From an uncultured Clostridium sp. (GTDB taxonomy: Bacteria > Bacillota > Clostridia > TANB77 > CAG-508): a stretch of DNA of 35,127 nucleotides. Positions 19,545-29,737 of the stretch are shown here, piece by piece. How positions within the stretch are numbered: the first letter of the stretch is position 1; every line of letters begins with the position of its first letter. Location: positions 1 through 35,127 of the forward strand of contig CAMNMV010000011.1 of assembly GCA_946545015.1 (NCBI GenBank), in the 5' to 3' direction. The translations under genes were made by a program, and so were the position numbers. The notes under the pieces are model-generated. The model was not told the DNA's origin. It saw only the letters and a list, made by a program, of their open reading frames with translations, and searched no databases.

Positions 19545-20273
19545 TTAGAATAATTCTTCTATTTTATATTCTTTTTCTAATTTTTCATTAAAGTATAATT
19601 TTGTTATTAATTTAAATTCTTCTAATGCTTCATCTTTCAAATTAAAAGAAAACAATTTTTTAGGTGGTGCCGTAACAGTATAAATAACTGCATTTTGTGT
19701 GCTCCTGCTCATACTTATAGTTGATTTATCTTGTTTACTACAAGCTTCACATTTAAATCCATTATCTCTTAAACTGAATTTATATACTTCATTTTCTTCG
19801 TTACAAGAAATACATTTTTGGATTCTAGGAGTAAATCCCAAAATACATAATAATCTCAATTTAAATATACTTAATATCAAATCAAGATCTTTTTCATCAT
19901 TTGCAATAGTATACAATGTATTTAATAATAGTTGTAAAATTCTATAACAATTTTGATTTTCTTCTGTTACATCTTGTACAATTTTTAAAACATGCATAGC
20001 ATACTTTAATTTATCTAAATCATTTCTTAAATCATAAAAAATTTCTATAGTCTCACATGAATTAATATGATATGTACTAGTCCCTTTAAACATCACATAC
20101 TCTCCAAAGCAAAAAAGCTGTGTGCCAGCAAGAAGGCTACTATTAGGCCTTCTTGCGCCTTTAGCCACACACGATATTTTTCCCAAACCAGGAGTTAACA
20201 TTGTAAGCATTTTATCAAAATCTCCTAAATTATGCTCTGACAGTATTATTCCATTTGTTTTAATATTTGCCAT
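19545..20273 (-). CDS. recO: DNA repair protein RecO
   Basis: KTNGIILSEHNLGDFDKMLTMLTPGLGKISCVAKGARRPNS..., zinc motif CISCNEE...CEAC. Confidence 0.93.
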   Translation of the reverse strand: MANIKTNGIILSEHNLGDFDKMLTMLTPGLGKISCVAKGARRPNSSLLAGTQLFCFGEYVMFKGTSTYHINSCETIEIFYDLRNDLDKLKYAMHVLKIVQDVTEENQNCYRILQLLLNTLYTIANDEKDLDLILSIFKLRLLCILGFTPRIQKCISCNEENEVYKFSLRDNGFKCEACSKQDKSTISMSRSTQNAVIYTVTAPPKKLFSFNLKDEALEEFKLITKLYFNEKLEKEYKIEELF

Positions 20274-20450
20274 CTACAATTCCTCTTTATTTTGTATATT
20301 ATTCTGTAATTCATTTTGTTGTAAATTTAAATTTGTTATGTCTTGAATTTCTTTTATATTTTTTTCTATATTTTCTATTTGTTTAAATTCTAAAAAAGCA
20401 TCTATATCCCCTGTCTTTTTAAAAGTATCCCATGCTATTTTCTTTATCAT
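20274..20450 (-). CDS. yqzL: YqzL-like small protein
   Basis: 58-aa ORF MIKKIAWDTFKKTGDIDAFLEFKQIENIEKN..., directly abutting recO and downstream of era; conserved syntenic position. Confidence 0.75.
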   Translation of the reverse strand: MIKKIAWDTFKKTGDIDAFLEFKQIENIEKNIKEIQDITNLNLQQNELQNNIQNKEEL

Positions 20451-20513
20451 AAGCTTGCCCCCTTAATTTAAAGTTTTACCTTTAATATCTTTTGCACTTT
20501 TATAAAATTTATT

Positions 20514-21413
20514 CTATTTCTTTAGTTTAAATTTGTTAACTATAGAATCATTTTCCTGCCAATCTTCTTTTACTTTAACCCAAGTTTTTAAATTTACTTT
20601 TAATCCAAAATTTTGCTCCATATCTTTTCTTGCCATTGTTCCAATTCTTTTTAACATTTCACCATTTTTCCCTATTATTATACCCTTATGTGAATTTCTT
20701 AAACAATATATTGTTGCTTCAATATCATATAATTCTTCACCGTTTTTATTTGTTCTTGTTTGCATTTTCTCAACTTCAACATAAATACCATGAGGTACTT
20801 CTTGATCTAAAACTCTTAATGCTTTTTCTCTAATTGTTTCTTCTGCAAGTTGCCTTAATGTTTGGTCTGTATACTCTTCCATATCATAATATGCAGGACC
20901 TTCTTTTAAGTTCTTTTCTATTTCATCTAATATTACATCTTTATATTTTTCCTTTTTAGCTGAAATTGGAATAACAGCTTCAAAATCATATTCTTTTCTA
21001 TATATATCAATTAAGTTTAAAAGTTTATCTTTTTCAACTAAATCAATTTTATTTATAATTAATATAGTTTTTCTTTTTGCCTCTTTTATTTTATCTAATA
21101 TTATTCTATCTCCTCGTCCAATATCTTCACTTGTAGCTTCTATTAAAAATAATATTATATCACTATCTGGAATACTTGAAAATGATGTTTCAATCATTGT
21201 TTCATTTAACTTTGTTTTTGGTTTATGAATTCCTGGAGTATCTGTAAATATGATTTGAGAATTTTCTCTATTAACAATACCTCTTATTGCAGTTCTTGTT
21301 GTTTGAACTTTATTTGCTATTGCTGCAACTTTTTCTCCAACTAATAAATTAATTAATGTTGATTTTCCCACATTTGTTCTTCCTATTAATGTTACAAATC
21401 CTGATTTAAACAT
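20514..21413 (-). CDS. era: GTPase Era
   Basis: GRTNVGKSTLINLLVGEKVAAIANKVQTTR, DTPGIHKPKTKLNE, NKIDLVEK, C-terminal KH GIIIGKNGEMLKRIG. Confidence 0.97.
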   Translation of the reverse strand: MFKSGFVTLIGRTNVGKSTLINLLVGEKVAAIANKVQTTRTAIRGIVNRENSQIIFTDTPGIHKPKTKLNETMIETSFSSIPDSDIILFLIEATSEDIGRGDRIILDKIKEAKRKTILIINKIDLVEKDKLLNLIDIYRKEYDFEAVIPISAKKEKYKDVILDEIEKNLKEGPAYYDMEEYTDQTLRQLAEETIREKALRVLDQEVPHGIYVEVEKMQTRTNKNGEELYDIEATIYCLRNSHKGIIIGKNGEMLKRIGTMARKDMEQNFGLKVNLKTWVKVKEDWQENDSIVNKFKLKK

Positions 21414-21515
21414 TTATATTTTCTCTCCTTTTTGTTTTATTATATTATACTATTTATTTTTGCTAAATTTGTAGAAATATTGAACTTTTCTTAATTTTAT
21501 TTTTATTCAATAAAA

Positions 21516-21540
21516 GCCAAAGAGAAAAATTCTCTTTGGC
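21516..21540 (-). terminator. Rho-independent terminator of GT4 gene
   Basis: gccaaagagaa / ttctctttggc followed by minus-strand T-rich tract. Confidence 0.8.
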
Positions 21541-21554
21541 AATATTTGTTTTGT

Positions 21555-22847
21555 CTATGCATATGCTTGACGTTTCTTGAAGCTAAGCAAGTTGGTAATT
21601 TCGTTTTCTGTACCTTTTGCTTTCTTTGTTTTTCTTGCTCTTTCTTGTTCGATTTCTCTCTTTTGCTTTTCAGCCATTGATTGACAAATTGCTTTTTGAT
21701 ATGTAAAGTGTGTATCTTGAGCAATTTTACTCCAATTGTATTCATTTCTAACTTTATTTTTTGCTTTTTTAGTTATTTCGGCACATAATTTGTGATCATA
21801 TAATAATTCCAATATTGAATCTGCTATTGAATTTGCGTTTCCCGCATAACTCTTCATACCATTTTCTCTATGTTGAACTATTTCGTTTAGTCCTCCAATA
21901 TCAGATACCACTATTGGTCTTTCTGAAAGCATTGCTTCTAATGCAACTATACCAAATGGTTCATATGTACTTGGAAATACTGCAACATCTGCTGCTTTGT
22001 ACATTCTTTGCACATCTTTTCCACCTAAATAACCTGCAAAATAAACTTTTTGCCCAATTCCTAGTGCATCAACTTGTGCTTTTAATTCATCAATCATTCC
22101 ACCTTTTCCAGCTATAACTAATTTAGTATCATGATATCCTTCTAAGATTTTTGGCATTGCTGCAATTAAATTTTGCACTCCTTTTTCATAAACAAGTCTT
22201 CCTAAGAATAATATTATCTTTTCATTATCCATAGCAAATCTTCTTCTGAAATTGTAATCTCTTTCGATTCCATTGAATGCTGTTAAGTTTACACCATTTG
22301 CAACAACATTTATTTTATCATAAGGTAAACCAAATAATCTTTGTATTTCACCTTTCATATAATTACTATTTACTATTACTTCAGCAGCTTCGTATGTTAA
22401 CATCCATTCTGTATCATTTATATATCTTTGTTGTTCATCGTGAATTCCACTATTTCTTCCACTCTCTGTTGCATGTATAGTTGCAACTATTGGCATATTA
22501 TAAGAATTCTTTAATGTTTTAGCAGCATAAGCAACTAACCAATCATGTGCATGAACAACATCAAATTTTCCTTCTTCTGCTATTATTTCATTTGCTTTTG
22601 CAACCATATTAAAATTAAGTTGCATTACCCAATCTATAAAATTATTAGGATTTATCATATAATTATCTACTCTATAGACTTTTACTCCCTTATCATCTTC
22701 AAAATAAGGCGTATCTCCCTCTTTGTAAGTAATTACAGTTACATCATGTCCATCTTTAATTAAAGTGTGTGATAAATCATATACTACTCTTGATATTCCT
22801 CCAACTATTCTTGGTGGATATTCCCATGTTAACATTAGTATTTTCAT
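21555..22847 (-). CDS. Glycosyltransferase family 4 (glycogen/starch synthase-like)
   Basis: MKILMLTWEYPPRIVGGISRVVYDLS...FDVVHAHDWLVAYAA...ILFLGRLVYEKGVQNLIAAMP...FPSTYEPFGIVALEAM. Confidence 0.93.
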   Translation of the reverse strand: MKILMLTWEYPPRIVGGISRVVYDLSHTLIKDGHDVTVITYKEGDTPYFEDDKGVKVYRVDNYMINPNNFIDWVMQLNFNMVAKANEIIAEEGKFDVVHAHDWLVAYAAKTLKNSYNMPIVATIHATESGRNSGIHDEQQRYINDTEWMLTYEAAEVIVNSNYMKGEIQRLFGLPYDKINVVANGVNLTAFNGIERDYNFRRRFAMDNEKIILFLGRLVYEKGVQNLIAAMPKILEGYHDTKLVIAGKGGMIDELKAQVDALGIGQKVYFAGYLGGKDVQRMYKAADVAVFPSTYEPFGIVALEAMLSERPIVVSDIGGLNEIVQHRENGMKSYAGNANSIADSILELLYDHKLCAEITKKAKNKVRNEYNWSKIAQDTHFTYQKAICQSMAEKQKREIEQERARKTKKAKGTENEITNLLSFKKRQAYA

Positions 22848-23028
22848 CGATTTATGTGCCCCCTTCTATAGACAAATTATCTTTTGTTTATTAATTCCTT
22901 TTCCATTTTATACAAGTTTTTTTAAAAAGTAAATGCTTTTGACAAATTTTTTCAAATTTTTATTGAATTTATTTTATTTTTGGTATAGTATATATATTAG
23001 GAAATTAAAATACATAGGAGGAAGCGCA

Positions 23029-23994
23029 ATGCCTAGAAAAACAAAAGATTCAGAAAACAAAGATGTTGAATTAAAAGAAAATAATAATAAAAAGGTAGCT
23101 AAATCTACTACAAAAAAAGTAACTGCAAGGAAAACTACAACAAAAAAAGCTAGTGAAGAAAAAGATTCTAAAGCTGCAACTAAGACTAAAACTACTAAAG
23201 TCACTAAAGCTACCGCAACTAAAGCAAAAGTTGCTACTAAAAAATCTACTTCTTCTACAAAAAAAGCAGAAAATGTAAAAGAAACTGCTACTAAGAAAGC
23301 AGCTAATAAGAAAAACACAACAAAAAAGGTTAGTGAAGAAAAAGATTCTAAAGTTGAAGCTAAAACTAAAACAGCAAAAACTACAAAAGCTAAATCTACT
23401 ACTAAAAAAGTTTCTGTTAGAAAACCTGAATCTGTAGAATATTATGATTTACCATATAGATATAATCAAACAGTTGTTAAAATACTCGCACAAACTCCAA
23501 CCAATTTGTTTATTTATTGGGATATATCTGACGAAGATCGTCAAAATTATAAAAAACAATATGGAGAAAATTTCTTTGAAACAACTAAACCTATTTTGAA
23601 AATATATAATGATACTTTACATTACGATTTTGAAATAGAAATAAATGATTTTGCTAATAGTTGGTATTTACATATAAATGATAGCAAATGCGATTATAGA
23701 GCAGAACTTGGTAGACGCCCTATATCTAATGAAAATAATATAAAAGAGAATTATATTTATATTTCATCTTCAAATGAAATCGAATCTCCAAATGATAAAA
23801 TTTTATTTAACACTCTAGACAAAATGGTTTATTTCAAAAACACAAAAACAAATGCTATGTCAGAAAAATCTTTTGCTAATTTATCATTTATGAAAAATAT
23901 GGGGAAAATTTATAATATTTATGATTTTTATAGAGAACTATATAAAGATGAAGACATTGAAAGTTTTTCAAATCCTTCATCAGGAATATTTTAA
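23029..23994 (+). CDS. DUF4912-domain protein with Lys/Thr/Ala-rich histone-H1-like N-terminus
   Basis: AGGAGGAAGCGCA-ATG start (the 22933 start lacks RBS support); VEYYDLPYRYNQTVVKILAQTPTNLFIYWDISDEDR is DUF4912-like. Confidence 0.85.
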   Translation: MPRKTKDSENKDVELKENNNKKVAKSTTKKVTARKTTTKKASEEKDSKAATKTKTTKVTKATATKAKVATKKSTSSTKKAENVKETATKKAANKKNTTKKVSEEKDSKVEAKTKTAKTTKAKSTTKKVSVRKPESVEYYDLPYRYNQTVVKILAQTPTNLFIYWDISDEDRQNYKKQYGENFFETTKPILKIYNDTLHYDFEIEINDFANSWYLHINDSKCDYRAELGRRPISNENNIKENYIYISSSNEIESPNDKILFNTLDKMVYFKNTKTNAMSEKSFANLSFMKNMGKIYNIYDFYRELYKDEDIESFSNPSSGIF

Positions 23995-24024
23995 TACACA
24001 TAAAAAATACAAAGGAGAATTATA

Positions 24025-25611
24025 ATGCAACAAAAAAAAGGATTTGTTAGCTTTGTACTACATGCACATCTTCCATTTATTCATCATCCAGAAAGTGATG
24101 ATTATCTAGAAGAATCTTGGCTATTTGAAGCAATATCAGAAACATATATACCATTACTTTTAAATTTTCAAAAACTAGTAGATGAAAAAGTTGATTTTAG
24201 AATAACTATGTCAATGACACCTCCTCTACTTTCTATGTTAGATAATAAATTATTACAAAAAAAATATATTAATTATTTAAAAAAACTTATTGAACTTTCA
24301 AAAAAAGAAATCAAAAGAACTGCTGGCGACGCAAGATTAAATCAACTTTCTAAATATTATTTTGATCGATATTCAAATGATTTACACGTTTTTAAAGATA
24401 TTTACAATTGTAATATTATCGAAGGATTTAAACATTTCCAAGATATTGGGGTATTAGAAATTATAACATGTGGAGCAACTCATGGGTATTTCCCAATTTT
24501 ATATGTTAATGAAAAAACTGTTAAAGCACAAATTGCTGTTGGCGTACAAACTTATGAAAAATATTTTGGTAGAAAACCACGTGGTATTTGGTTACCAGAA
24601 TGCGGTTATGTTCCAGAGGCAGATAAATATTTAAAAGAATTTGGAATAGACTATGTAATTACAGAGACACATGGAATTCTATATGCAGACCCTACTCCAG
24701 TTTATGGAACCTTTGCTCCAATTGTTTCACCAGAAGGTGTAATTGCTTTTGGACGTGATATTGAATCTTCAAGACAAGTTTGGAGTTCAATAAATGGATA
24801 TCCTGGAGATTTCAATTACAGGGAATTTTATAGAGATATCGGTTATGAAGCTGATTATGATTATATAAAACCTTATATTGCTCATAATGGAGTTAGAGTT
24901 CATACTGGAATAAAATATTATAGAATTACTGGAAAAACTGATTTTAAAGATTACTACAATGTTCAATGGGCTAAAGATTCTGCTGAAAAGCAAGCAGGTC
25001 ATTTCTTAGATTCAAGAAATGCTCAAATAAATAATATTGCAGATTATACTCAGAATCCACCAATTATTCTTTGCCCATATGATGCTGAACTTTATGGACA
25101 TTGGTGGTATGAAGGTCCATATTGGCTATATATTTTATTTAAAAAAATATATTATGATGATTGTAACTTTAAGCTTATCACCCCATCAGAATATATTGAT
25201 AAATATCCAGAAATGCAAGTATGTTCACCTTGTAGATCTAGTTGGGGTGCAAATGGCTATAGTGAAGTTTGGTTAAACCCAAGTAATGACTATGCACATA
25301 GACATCTACATGTTGCTGGTGATAGAATGTGTGAATTAGCTCGTCTATTCCCTAATTCTAAGGGATTACAAAAAAAAGCTTTAAATCAATGTGCTAGAGA
25401 ATTATTACTTGCTCAAAGTAGTGATTGGCTATTTATTATAACTAATGGAACTATGGTTGATTATGCCAAAAAAAGAATTAAAGATCATATTGGAAGATTT
25501 ACAAAACTTTATTATCAATTAAAGAACAATAATATTGATGAAGAATTTTTAAAAGATATTTCAAAAAAAGATTGCGTATTTCCTGATATAGATTATATGT
25601 TATATTATTAA
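24025..25611 (+). CDS. GH57/DUF1957 1,4-alpha-glucan branching enzyme-like protein
   Basis: GFVSFVLHAHLPFIHHPE...EIITCGATHGYFPI...PRGIWLPECGYVPEAD...DAELYGHWWYEGP. Confidence 0.92.
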   Translation: MQQKKGFVSFVLHAHLPFIHHPESDDYLEESWLFEAISETYIPLLLNFQKLVDEKVDFRITMSMTPPLLSMLDNKLLQKKYINYLKKLIELSKKEIKRTAGDARLNQLSKYYFDRYSNDLHVFKDIYNCNIIEGFKHFQDIGVLEIITCGATHGYFPILYVNEKTVKAQIAVGVQTYEKYFGRKPRGIWLPECGYVPEADKYLKEFGIDYVITETHGILYADPTPVYGTFAPIVSPEGVIAFGRDIESSRQVWSSINGYPGDFNYREFYRDIGYEADYDYIKPYIAHNGVRVHTGIKYYRITGKTDFKDYYNVQWAKDSAEKQAGHFLDSRNAQINNIADYTQNPPIILCPYDAELYGHWWYEGPYWLYILFKKIYYDDCNFKLITPSEYIDKYPEMQVCSPCRSSWGANGYSEVWLNPSNDYAHRHLHVAGDRMCELARLFPNSKGLQKKALNQCARELLLAQSSDWLFIITNGTMVDYAKKRIKDHIGRFTKLYYQLKNNNIDEEFLKDISKKDCVFPDIDYMLYY

Positions 25612-25632
25612 AGCAACTATACAAGTTGCTTT
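25610..25632 (+). terminator. Rho-independent terminator
   Basis: aaagcaact / agttgcttt followed by T-run. Confidence 0.8.
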
Positions 25633-25710
25633 TTTTCTATAAAAGCATATTATAAGGTATATCAAATTAAATTTAGTAGATACTATCTATAGAAAGGAGA
25701 ATTTTTTCTT

Positions 25711-26571
25711 ATGAAATCAATTGCATTAAAATCAAATAATTCTCATGTACTAGAATATCTACAACAAGAATTAGAAAATTTAAATATGGATAATATCTAT
25801 TATTCTAAAAAGAAATTTAAACATTATAATAATATCATTATTCACTATACTGGTAATAATGATGAGCTTTTTATTACTAAACTGTCTTCTCTGCTTTCAT
25901 TACTAATTGTATATGAATTAGAAGATTCTATTTTAAATCAGATTATCTATAAAAACTATTTTTATTTTTCAATTTCTGAAAGAAAGATTATTTTAAATAA
26001 TTGTTTTAATATTATGGTTGATTCTAAAGAATACTTAAAACAAAAATTTAATATTCTTCAAGTTTCATTTAAGAATATTCTAACTGAAAATAAAAATATT
26101 TTTCTAAACGGATATCTAAATTTTAGATTTTCAAAATATCATAATTTCTTAAATTCTATAGTTGATGAAGCAGTAAATACTTTTATAATTGAAAAGGAAT
26201 ATAAAGAATTCATTTCGTTAATAAAACTATATGTAAATTCTCAAAAAAGTAAAATAAATATTGTTCATGTCATATATTCAAAAAATTACACACTTATACT
26301 TGATGAAAACAAAGAAATAATAAGCCATTCCAAAAATAATTTTAATGCCAAATTTCTATCTGACATAAGTTTTTCAACTAATGATTATACATTAAATACT
26401 CTTTTAGATTTAATTCCTGAAAAAATTTATATTCATCTCATAGATAATGTAATAGATGAATTTGTTAATACTTTAAACTTAATCTTCGAAAAGCGAATTA
26501 TTAATTGTACAGATTGCAATATCTGTAATCTATATAAAAATATCATTAAAACTGATATACAAAAAAAATAA
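25711..26571 (+). CDS. ytxC: Putative sporulation protein YtxC
   Basis: 286 aa; C-terminal EFVNTLNLIFEKRIINCTDCNICNLY resembles the YtxC family; RBS GAAAGGAG. Confidence 0.7.
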   Translation: MKSIALKSNNSHVLEYLQQELENLNMDNIYYSKKKFKHYNNIIIHYTGNNDELFITKLSSLLSLLIVYELEDSILNQIIYKNYFYFSISERKIILNNCFNIMVDSKEYLKQKFNILQVSFKNILTENKNIFLNGYLNFRFSKYHNFLNSIVDEAVNTFIIEKEYKEFISLIKLYVNSQKSKINIVHVIYSKNYTLILDENKEIISHSKNNFNAKFLSDISFSTNDYTLNTLLDLIPEKIYIHLIDNVIDEFVNTLNLIFEKRIINCTDCNICNLYKNIIKTDIQKK

Positions 26572-26618
26572 TCTTGATATTATTATGCTTTTTATGGCAA
26601 CTGTCAAGATTATTTTTT
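26567..26618 (+). terminator. Rho-independent terminator of ytxC
   Basis: aaataatcttga / tcaagattattt followed by T-rich tract. Confidence 0.7.
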
Positions 26619-26660
26619 ATACACATATATTTTTTAAAATTTAACATATTTAATACTAAA

Positions 26661-27335
26661 TTATTCTTCTTCATCTTCCTCGGGAACATCAAAATCACTG
26701 TTTTTCATACAATCATATTTTATTTCTACTTTTAATAATTGTTCAACATCACCTATATATGTCTTTATATATTTAACATCATTTCCATCAAAATAAACTC
26801 TTGTTTTTGTTTCCGCATCATCTATCTTTTTCTTAAAATTAATTACAAAAACACTAGTATTATTAAATTCTTCATATCTATATTGCTTTCCATCAATTTC
26901 TTCTGTTCCAACAACAAAGTTTTTATTTAGTATTTCATCTAATTTATTTTCAAAATCATTTAATAAGGCAACATTATTTTTATATTTATATACTTTTTCT
27001 GTATTTTCAACTAGCATATATGTCATTTTATCTTTCACAATATAATCATTTTTAGTTCCTTGGTTTATAATCTCTACTTTAGCAAAATCCCCCTTTTTAG
27101 ATGTTGTTCTCACATTATCTTTGTTTAATGTTAAACTTATACTATAGTTTTTAGAATCTTTTAATTTATCATATAGTCCATTTAACTTAGACTTTCCGTT
27201 TTCTTCTTCATAATTTGATTTTTCTATTTCACTTTCTTTATTAGTTGCACTATTAATCAAAATCATAGTTGTTGCAATTGCAACTATTATTAACACAATC
27301 GATACTATAATTATTACTTTCTTATTTTTTTTCAT
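26661..27335 (-). CDS. Uncharacterised membrane-anchored protein, acidic tail
   Basis: Start at MKKNKKVIIIVSIVLIIVAIATTMILI preceded by AAGGAGGAAAA; ends PEEDEEE. Confidence 0.6.
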   Translation of the reverse strand: MKKNKKVIIIVSIVLIIVAIATTMILINSATNKESEIEKSNYEEENGKSKLNGLYDKLKDSKNYSISLTLNKDNVRTTSKKGDFAKVEIINQGTKNDYIVKDKMTYMLVENTEKVYKYKNNVALLNDFENKLDEILNKNFVVGTEEIDGKQYRYEEFNNTSVFVINFKKKIDDAETKTRVYFDGNDVKYIKTYIGDVEQLLKVEIKYDCMKNSDFDVPEEDEEE

Positions 27336-27430
27336 AATATTTTCCTCCTTTGAACAAGTAAATAAATTATACCAATAATCTTTCATTTATACAATACAAT
27401 CTCTAGAAAAAAGAACTAAATAAAACAAAA

Positions 27431-27456
27431 AAAATTAGAGCTTATGCTCCAATTTT
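27431..27456 (-). terminator. Rho-independent terminator of spoVS
   Basis: aaaattagagc / gctccaatttt followed on minus strand by T-run. Confidence 0.8.
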
Positions 27457-27464
27457 CATATATA

Positions 27465-27728
27465 TTAAGTTCTTGATTCTACAATCAACTTTATACCAGT
27501 TCTATCTTCTCCTTCAACTTCTACTTCTGCAAAAGCAGGTATACAAACAAGGTCCACTCCTGCCGGTGCAACAAATCCTCTTGCGATTGCCACAGCCTTT
27601 ACTGCTTGATTTAATGCTCCAGCTCCGATTGCTTGCATTTCTGCTTTACTTGATTCTTTTACCAATCCAGCAATTGCTCCTGCTACTGAATTAGGGTTTG
27701 ATTTTGATGAAATTTTTAAAATTTCCAT
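27465..27728 (-). CDS. spoVS: Stage V sporulation protein S
   Basis: MEILKISSKSNPNSVAGAIAGLVKESSKAEMQAIGAGALNQAVKAVAIARGFVAPAGVDLVCIPAFAEVEVEGEDRTGIKLIVESR. Confidence 0.97.
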   Translation of the reverse strand: MEILKISSKSNPNSVAGAIAGLVKESSKAEMQAIGAGALNQAVKAVAIARGFVAPAGVDLVCIPAFAEVEVEGEDRTGIKLIVESRT

Positions 27729-27863
27729 TTTTTTGCCTCCTATAATTTAATTTTTATTGCATTTTGCATTTCCAATTTTATAATAGGTACCTAAAATTGT
27801 AAATATATTTTTGGTAATTTTTTCCAGTTTTCATCGCAATAAAAAATTATATTTGACAAAATT

Positions 27864-28634
27864 CTACATTTGAATTCGCTTGATATTAGTAGCCTTGTTC
27901 GTCTTATCATCAATTTCAAATACAACGCCATTTAAGAAACTTTCACCATCTGCAATTTTGTATTTTTCTGGAAGTGATGTTTCAAATCTTTTTAAAGAAG
28001 ATTCAATATTCATTCCAATTACAGAATTCTTTGGCCCAGTCATCCCTATATCTGTTATATATGCTGTTCCATTTGGCAATATTTTTTCATCTGCTGTTTG
28101 AACATGAGTATGTGTCCCAAATATAGCAGTTACTTTACCATCCATATAATATGAAAAAGCTATTTTCTCAGCTGTAGCTTCACCGTGAAAATCTATTATT
28201 ATTAAATCAACTTGTGATTTAATCTTTTCAACAATTTGTTTTGTACATAAAAAAGGATTATCAGAAAGAACATTCATTCCTACTCTTCCTATTAGATTTA
28301 TTACAGCTATTTTTTTACCTTTACATTCAAAAATGTTATAACCTTTTCCTGGGACTGGCTTACTATAATTAGCAGGTCGTATGATTTGAGGATGATCTAT
28401 AAATTTAAATATATCTTTTTTTCCCCAAGTATGATTTCCCATTGTTATTACATCAACTTTTTGTGCTAAAATGTCGTTAAAGTTTTTTTCTGTAATTCCC
28501 ATACCTTCAGCAACATTTTCACCATTTACTATTACAAAATCAATTTTTTCTTCGTCATAAATTTTAGGCAATTTCATTTTTAATTCTTTAATTGCACAAT
28601 TTCCAACTAAGTCTCCTATAGCTAAAACTTTCAA
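27864..28634 (-). CDS. ymdB: YmdB-family metallophosphoesterase
   Basis: KVLAIGDLVGNCAIKELKMKLP...VIVNGENVAEGMGITEKN...TMGNHTWGKKDIF...FGTHTHVQTADEKILPNGTAYITDIGMTGP. Confidence 0.95.
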   Translation of the reverse strand: MKVLAIGDLVGNCAIKELKMKLPKIYDEEKIDFVIVNGENVAEGMGITEKNFNDILAQKVDVITMGNHTWGKKDIFKFIDHPQIIRPANYSKPVPGKGYNIFECKGKKIAVINLIGRVGMNVLSDNPFLCTKQIVEKIKSQVDLIIIDFHGEATAEKIAFSYYMDGKVTAIFGTHTHVQTADEKILPNGTAYITDIGMTGPKNSVIGMNIESSLKRFETSLPEKYKIADGESFLNGVVFEIDDKTNKATNIKRIQM

Positions 28635-28649
28635 GTACTTTTCCTCCCT

Positions 28650-29225
28650 CTATTTAGCTTTATCTTCTAACATTTTTTCATTATTGATTATTGTCATAAT
28701 AATTTGAACAGTTTTTTCTAAATCATTATTTTTTAATACATAATCATATAAATCTATTCTTGATTCTTCATAATCAAATCTATTTAATCTTAATATTATT
28801 TCTTCCTCACTTGGTTTGTCTATTCTTGTTTCAAGTCTTTTTCTTAATTCCTCTTTAGGAACTCTTAAAAAGATTGTTACAACTTTTGTATCATTTTTTA
28901 ATAAGTCAATTAAATGTTCTGTTCCATTTACATCAATATCTTTTACTATTATTTTTCCGCTTTCTATTTTTTGTTTTAATAATTTTTTAGAAGTTCCATA
29001 GTAATTATTATGATGTATATCATATTCATAAAATTCTCCGTCTTGTATCATTTTTTCAAATTCTGGTTTTGTTACAAAGTGATATGTACCACCTTCAACA
29101 TCTCCTTCTCTTTGAGGCCTAGAAGTAAAAGATGGAAGCGTTTCTACATTTTCCATCCTTTTGATTAATTCTTTTTTTATTGTATCTTTTCCTGCTCCTG
29201 CAACTCCAGATAATATAACTAGCAT
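28650..29225 (-). CDS. gmk: Guanylate kinase
   Basis: MLVILSGVAGAGKDTIKKELI...PSFTSRPQREGDVEGGTYHFV. Confidence 0.95.
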   Translation of the reverse strand: MLVILSGVAGAGKDTIKKELIKRMENVETLPSFTSRPQREGDVEGGTYHFVTKPEFEKMIQDGEFYEYDIHHNNYYGTSKKLLKQKIESGKIIVKDIDVNGTEHLIDLLKNDTKVVTIFLRVPKEELRKRLETRIDKPSEEEIILRLNRFDYEESRIDLYDYVLKNNDLEKTVQIIMTIINNEKMLEDKAK

Positions 29226-29407
29226 ATTTTTACCTTCCCTTCTGCTATTTCTATTGCAGCTTGAGTTACTGGTGAGTCTTCTTTCTTGTCTGTACGAATT
29301 GGAGCTCCTGAAGCAATTTGTCTTGCTCTTTTAGCAGTAGCAATAACTAATTCATATCTGTTTTTTGAAACTTTTAATAAATCTGTAACACTTGGTTTTA
29401 CTATCAT
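29219..29407 (-). CDS. rpoZ: RNA polymerase omega subunit
   Basis: MIVKPSVTDLLKVSKNRYELVIATAKRARQIASGAP...SPVTQAAIEIAEGKV; RBS GAGGTGG. Confidence 0.9.
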   Translation of the reverse strand: MIVKPSVTDLLKVSKNRYELVIATAKRARQIASGAPIRTDKKEDSPVTQAAIEIAEGKVKIC

Positions 29408-29469
29408 TTTTCCACCTCGCATAATTAAATTATGCATCCTTTCTCCATTATTTAGGCTAATGGTACCTA

Positions 29470-29724
29470 TTAATTTTCTTCTTGAGCTATATCTTTATCA
29501 ACTCTTCCTGCAACTGTTTCAGGTTGTACTGCTGATAATATGATATGTCCTGAATCCATTATTAAAACAGCTCTCGTTCTTCTTCCATAAGTTGCATCAA
29601 CTGCTGTTTTGTTATCTTTTGCTTCTTGAACCATTCTTTTTATTGGTGCAGATTCCGGGCTTACTATTGCCACTATTCTTTCTGCTGAAACTATATTTCC
29701 AAATCCAATGTTTACTAATTGCAT
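29470..29724 (-). CDS. remA: RemA (DUF370) DNA-binding regulator
   Basis: [74 protein letters not shown]. Confidence 0.95.
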   Translation of the reverse strand: MQLVNIGFGNIVSAERIVAIVSPESAPIKRMVQEAKDNKTAVDATYGRRTRAVLIMDSGHIILSAVQPETVAGRVDKDIAQEEN

Positions 29725-29737
29725 AAAATCAACTCCT

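Noticed and set aside
21503-21745. Minus-strand 80-aa Lys-rich ORF
   Set aside because: Overlaps the GT4 C-terminus in another frame; no independent support.
22974-23318. Minus-strand 114-aa Val/Ala/Phe-rich ORF
   Set aside because: Antisense of the Lys/Thr-rich repeat in the DUF4912 gene; composition is a mirror artefact.
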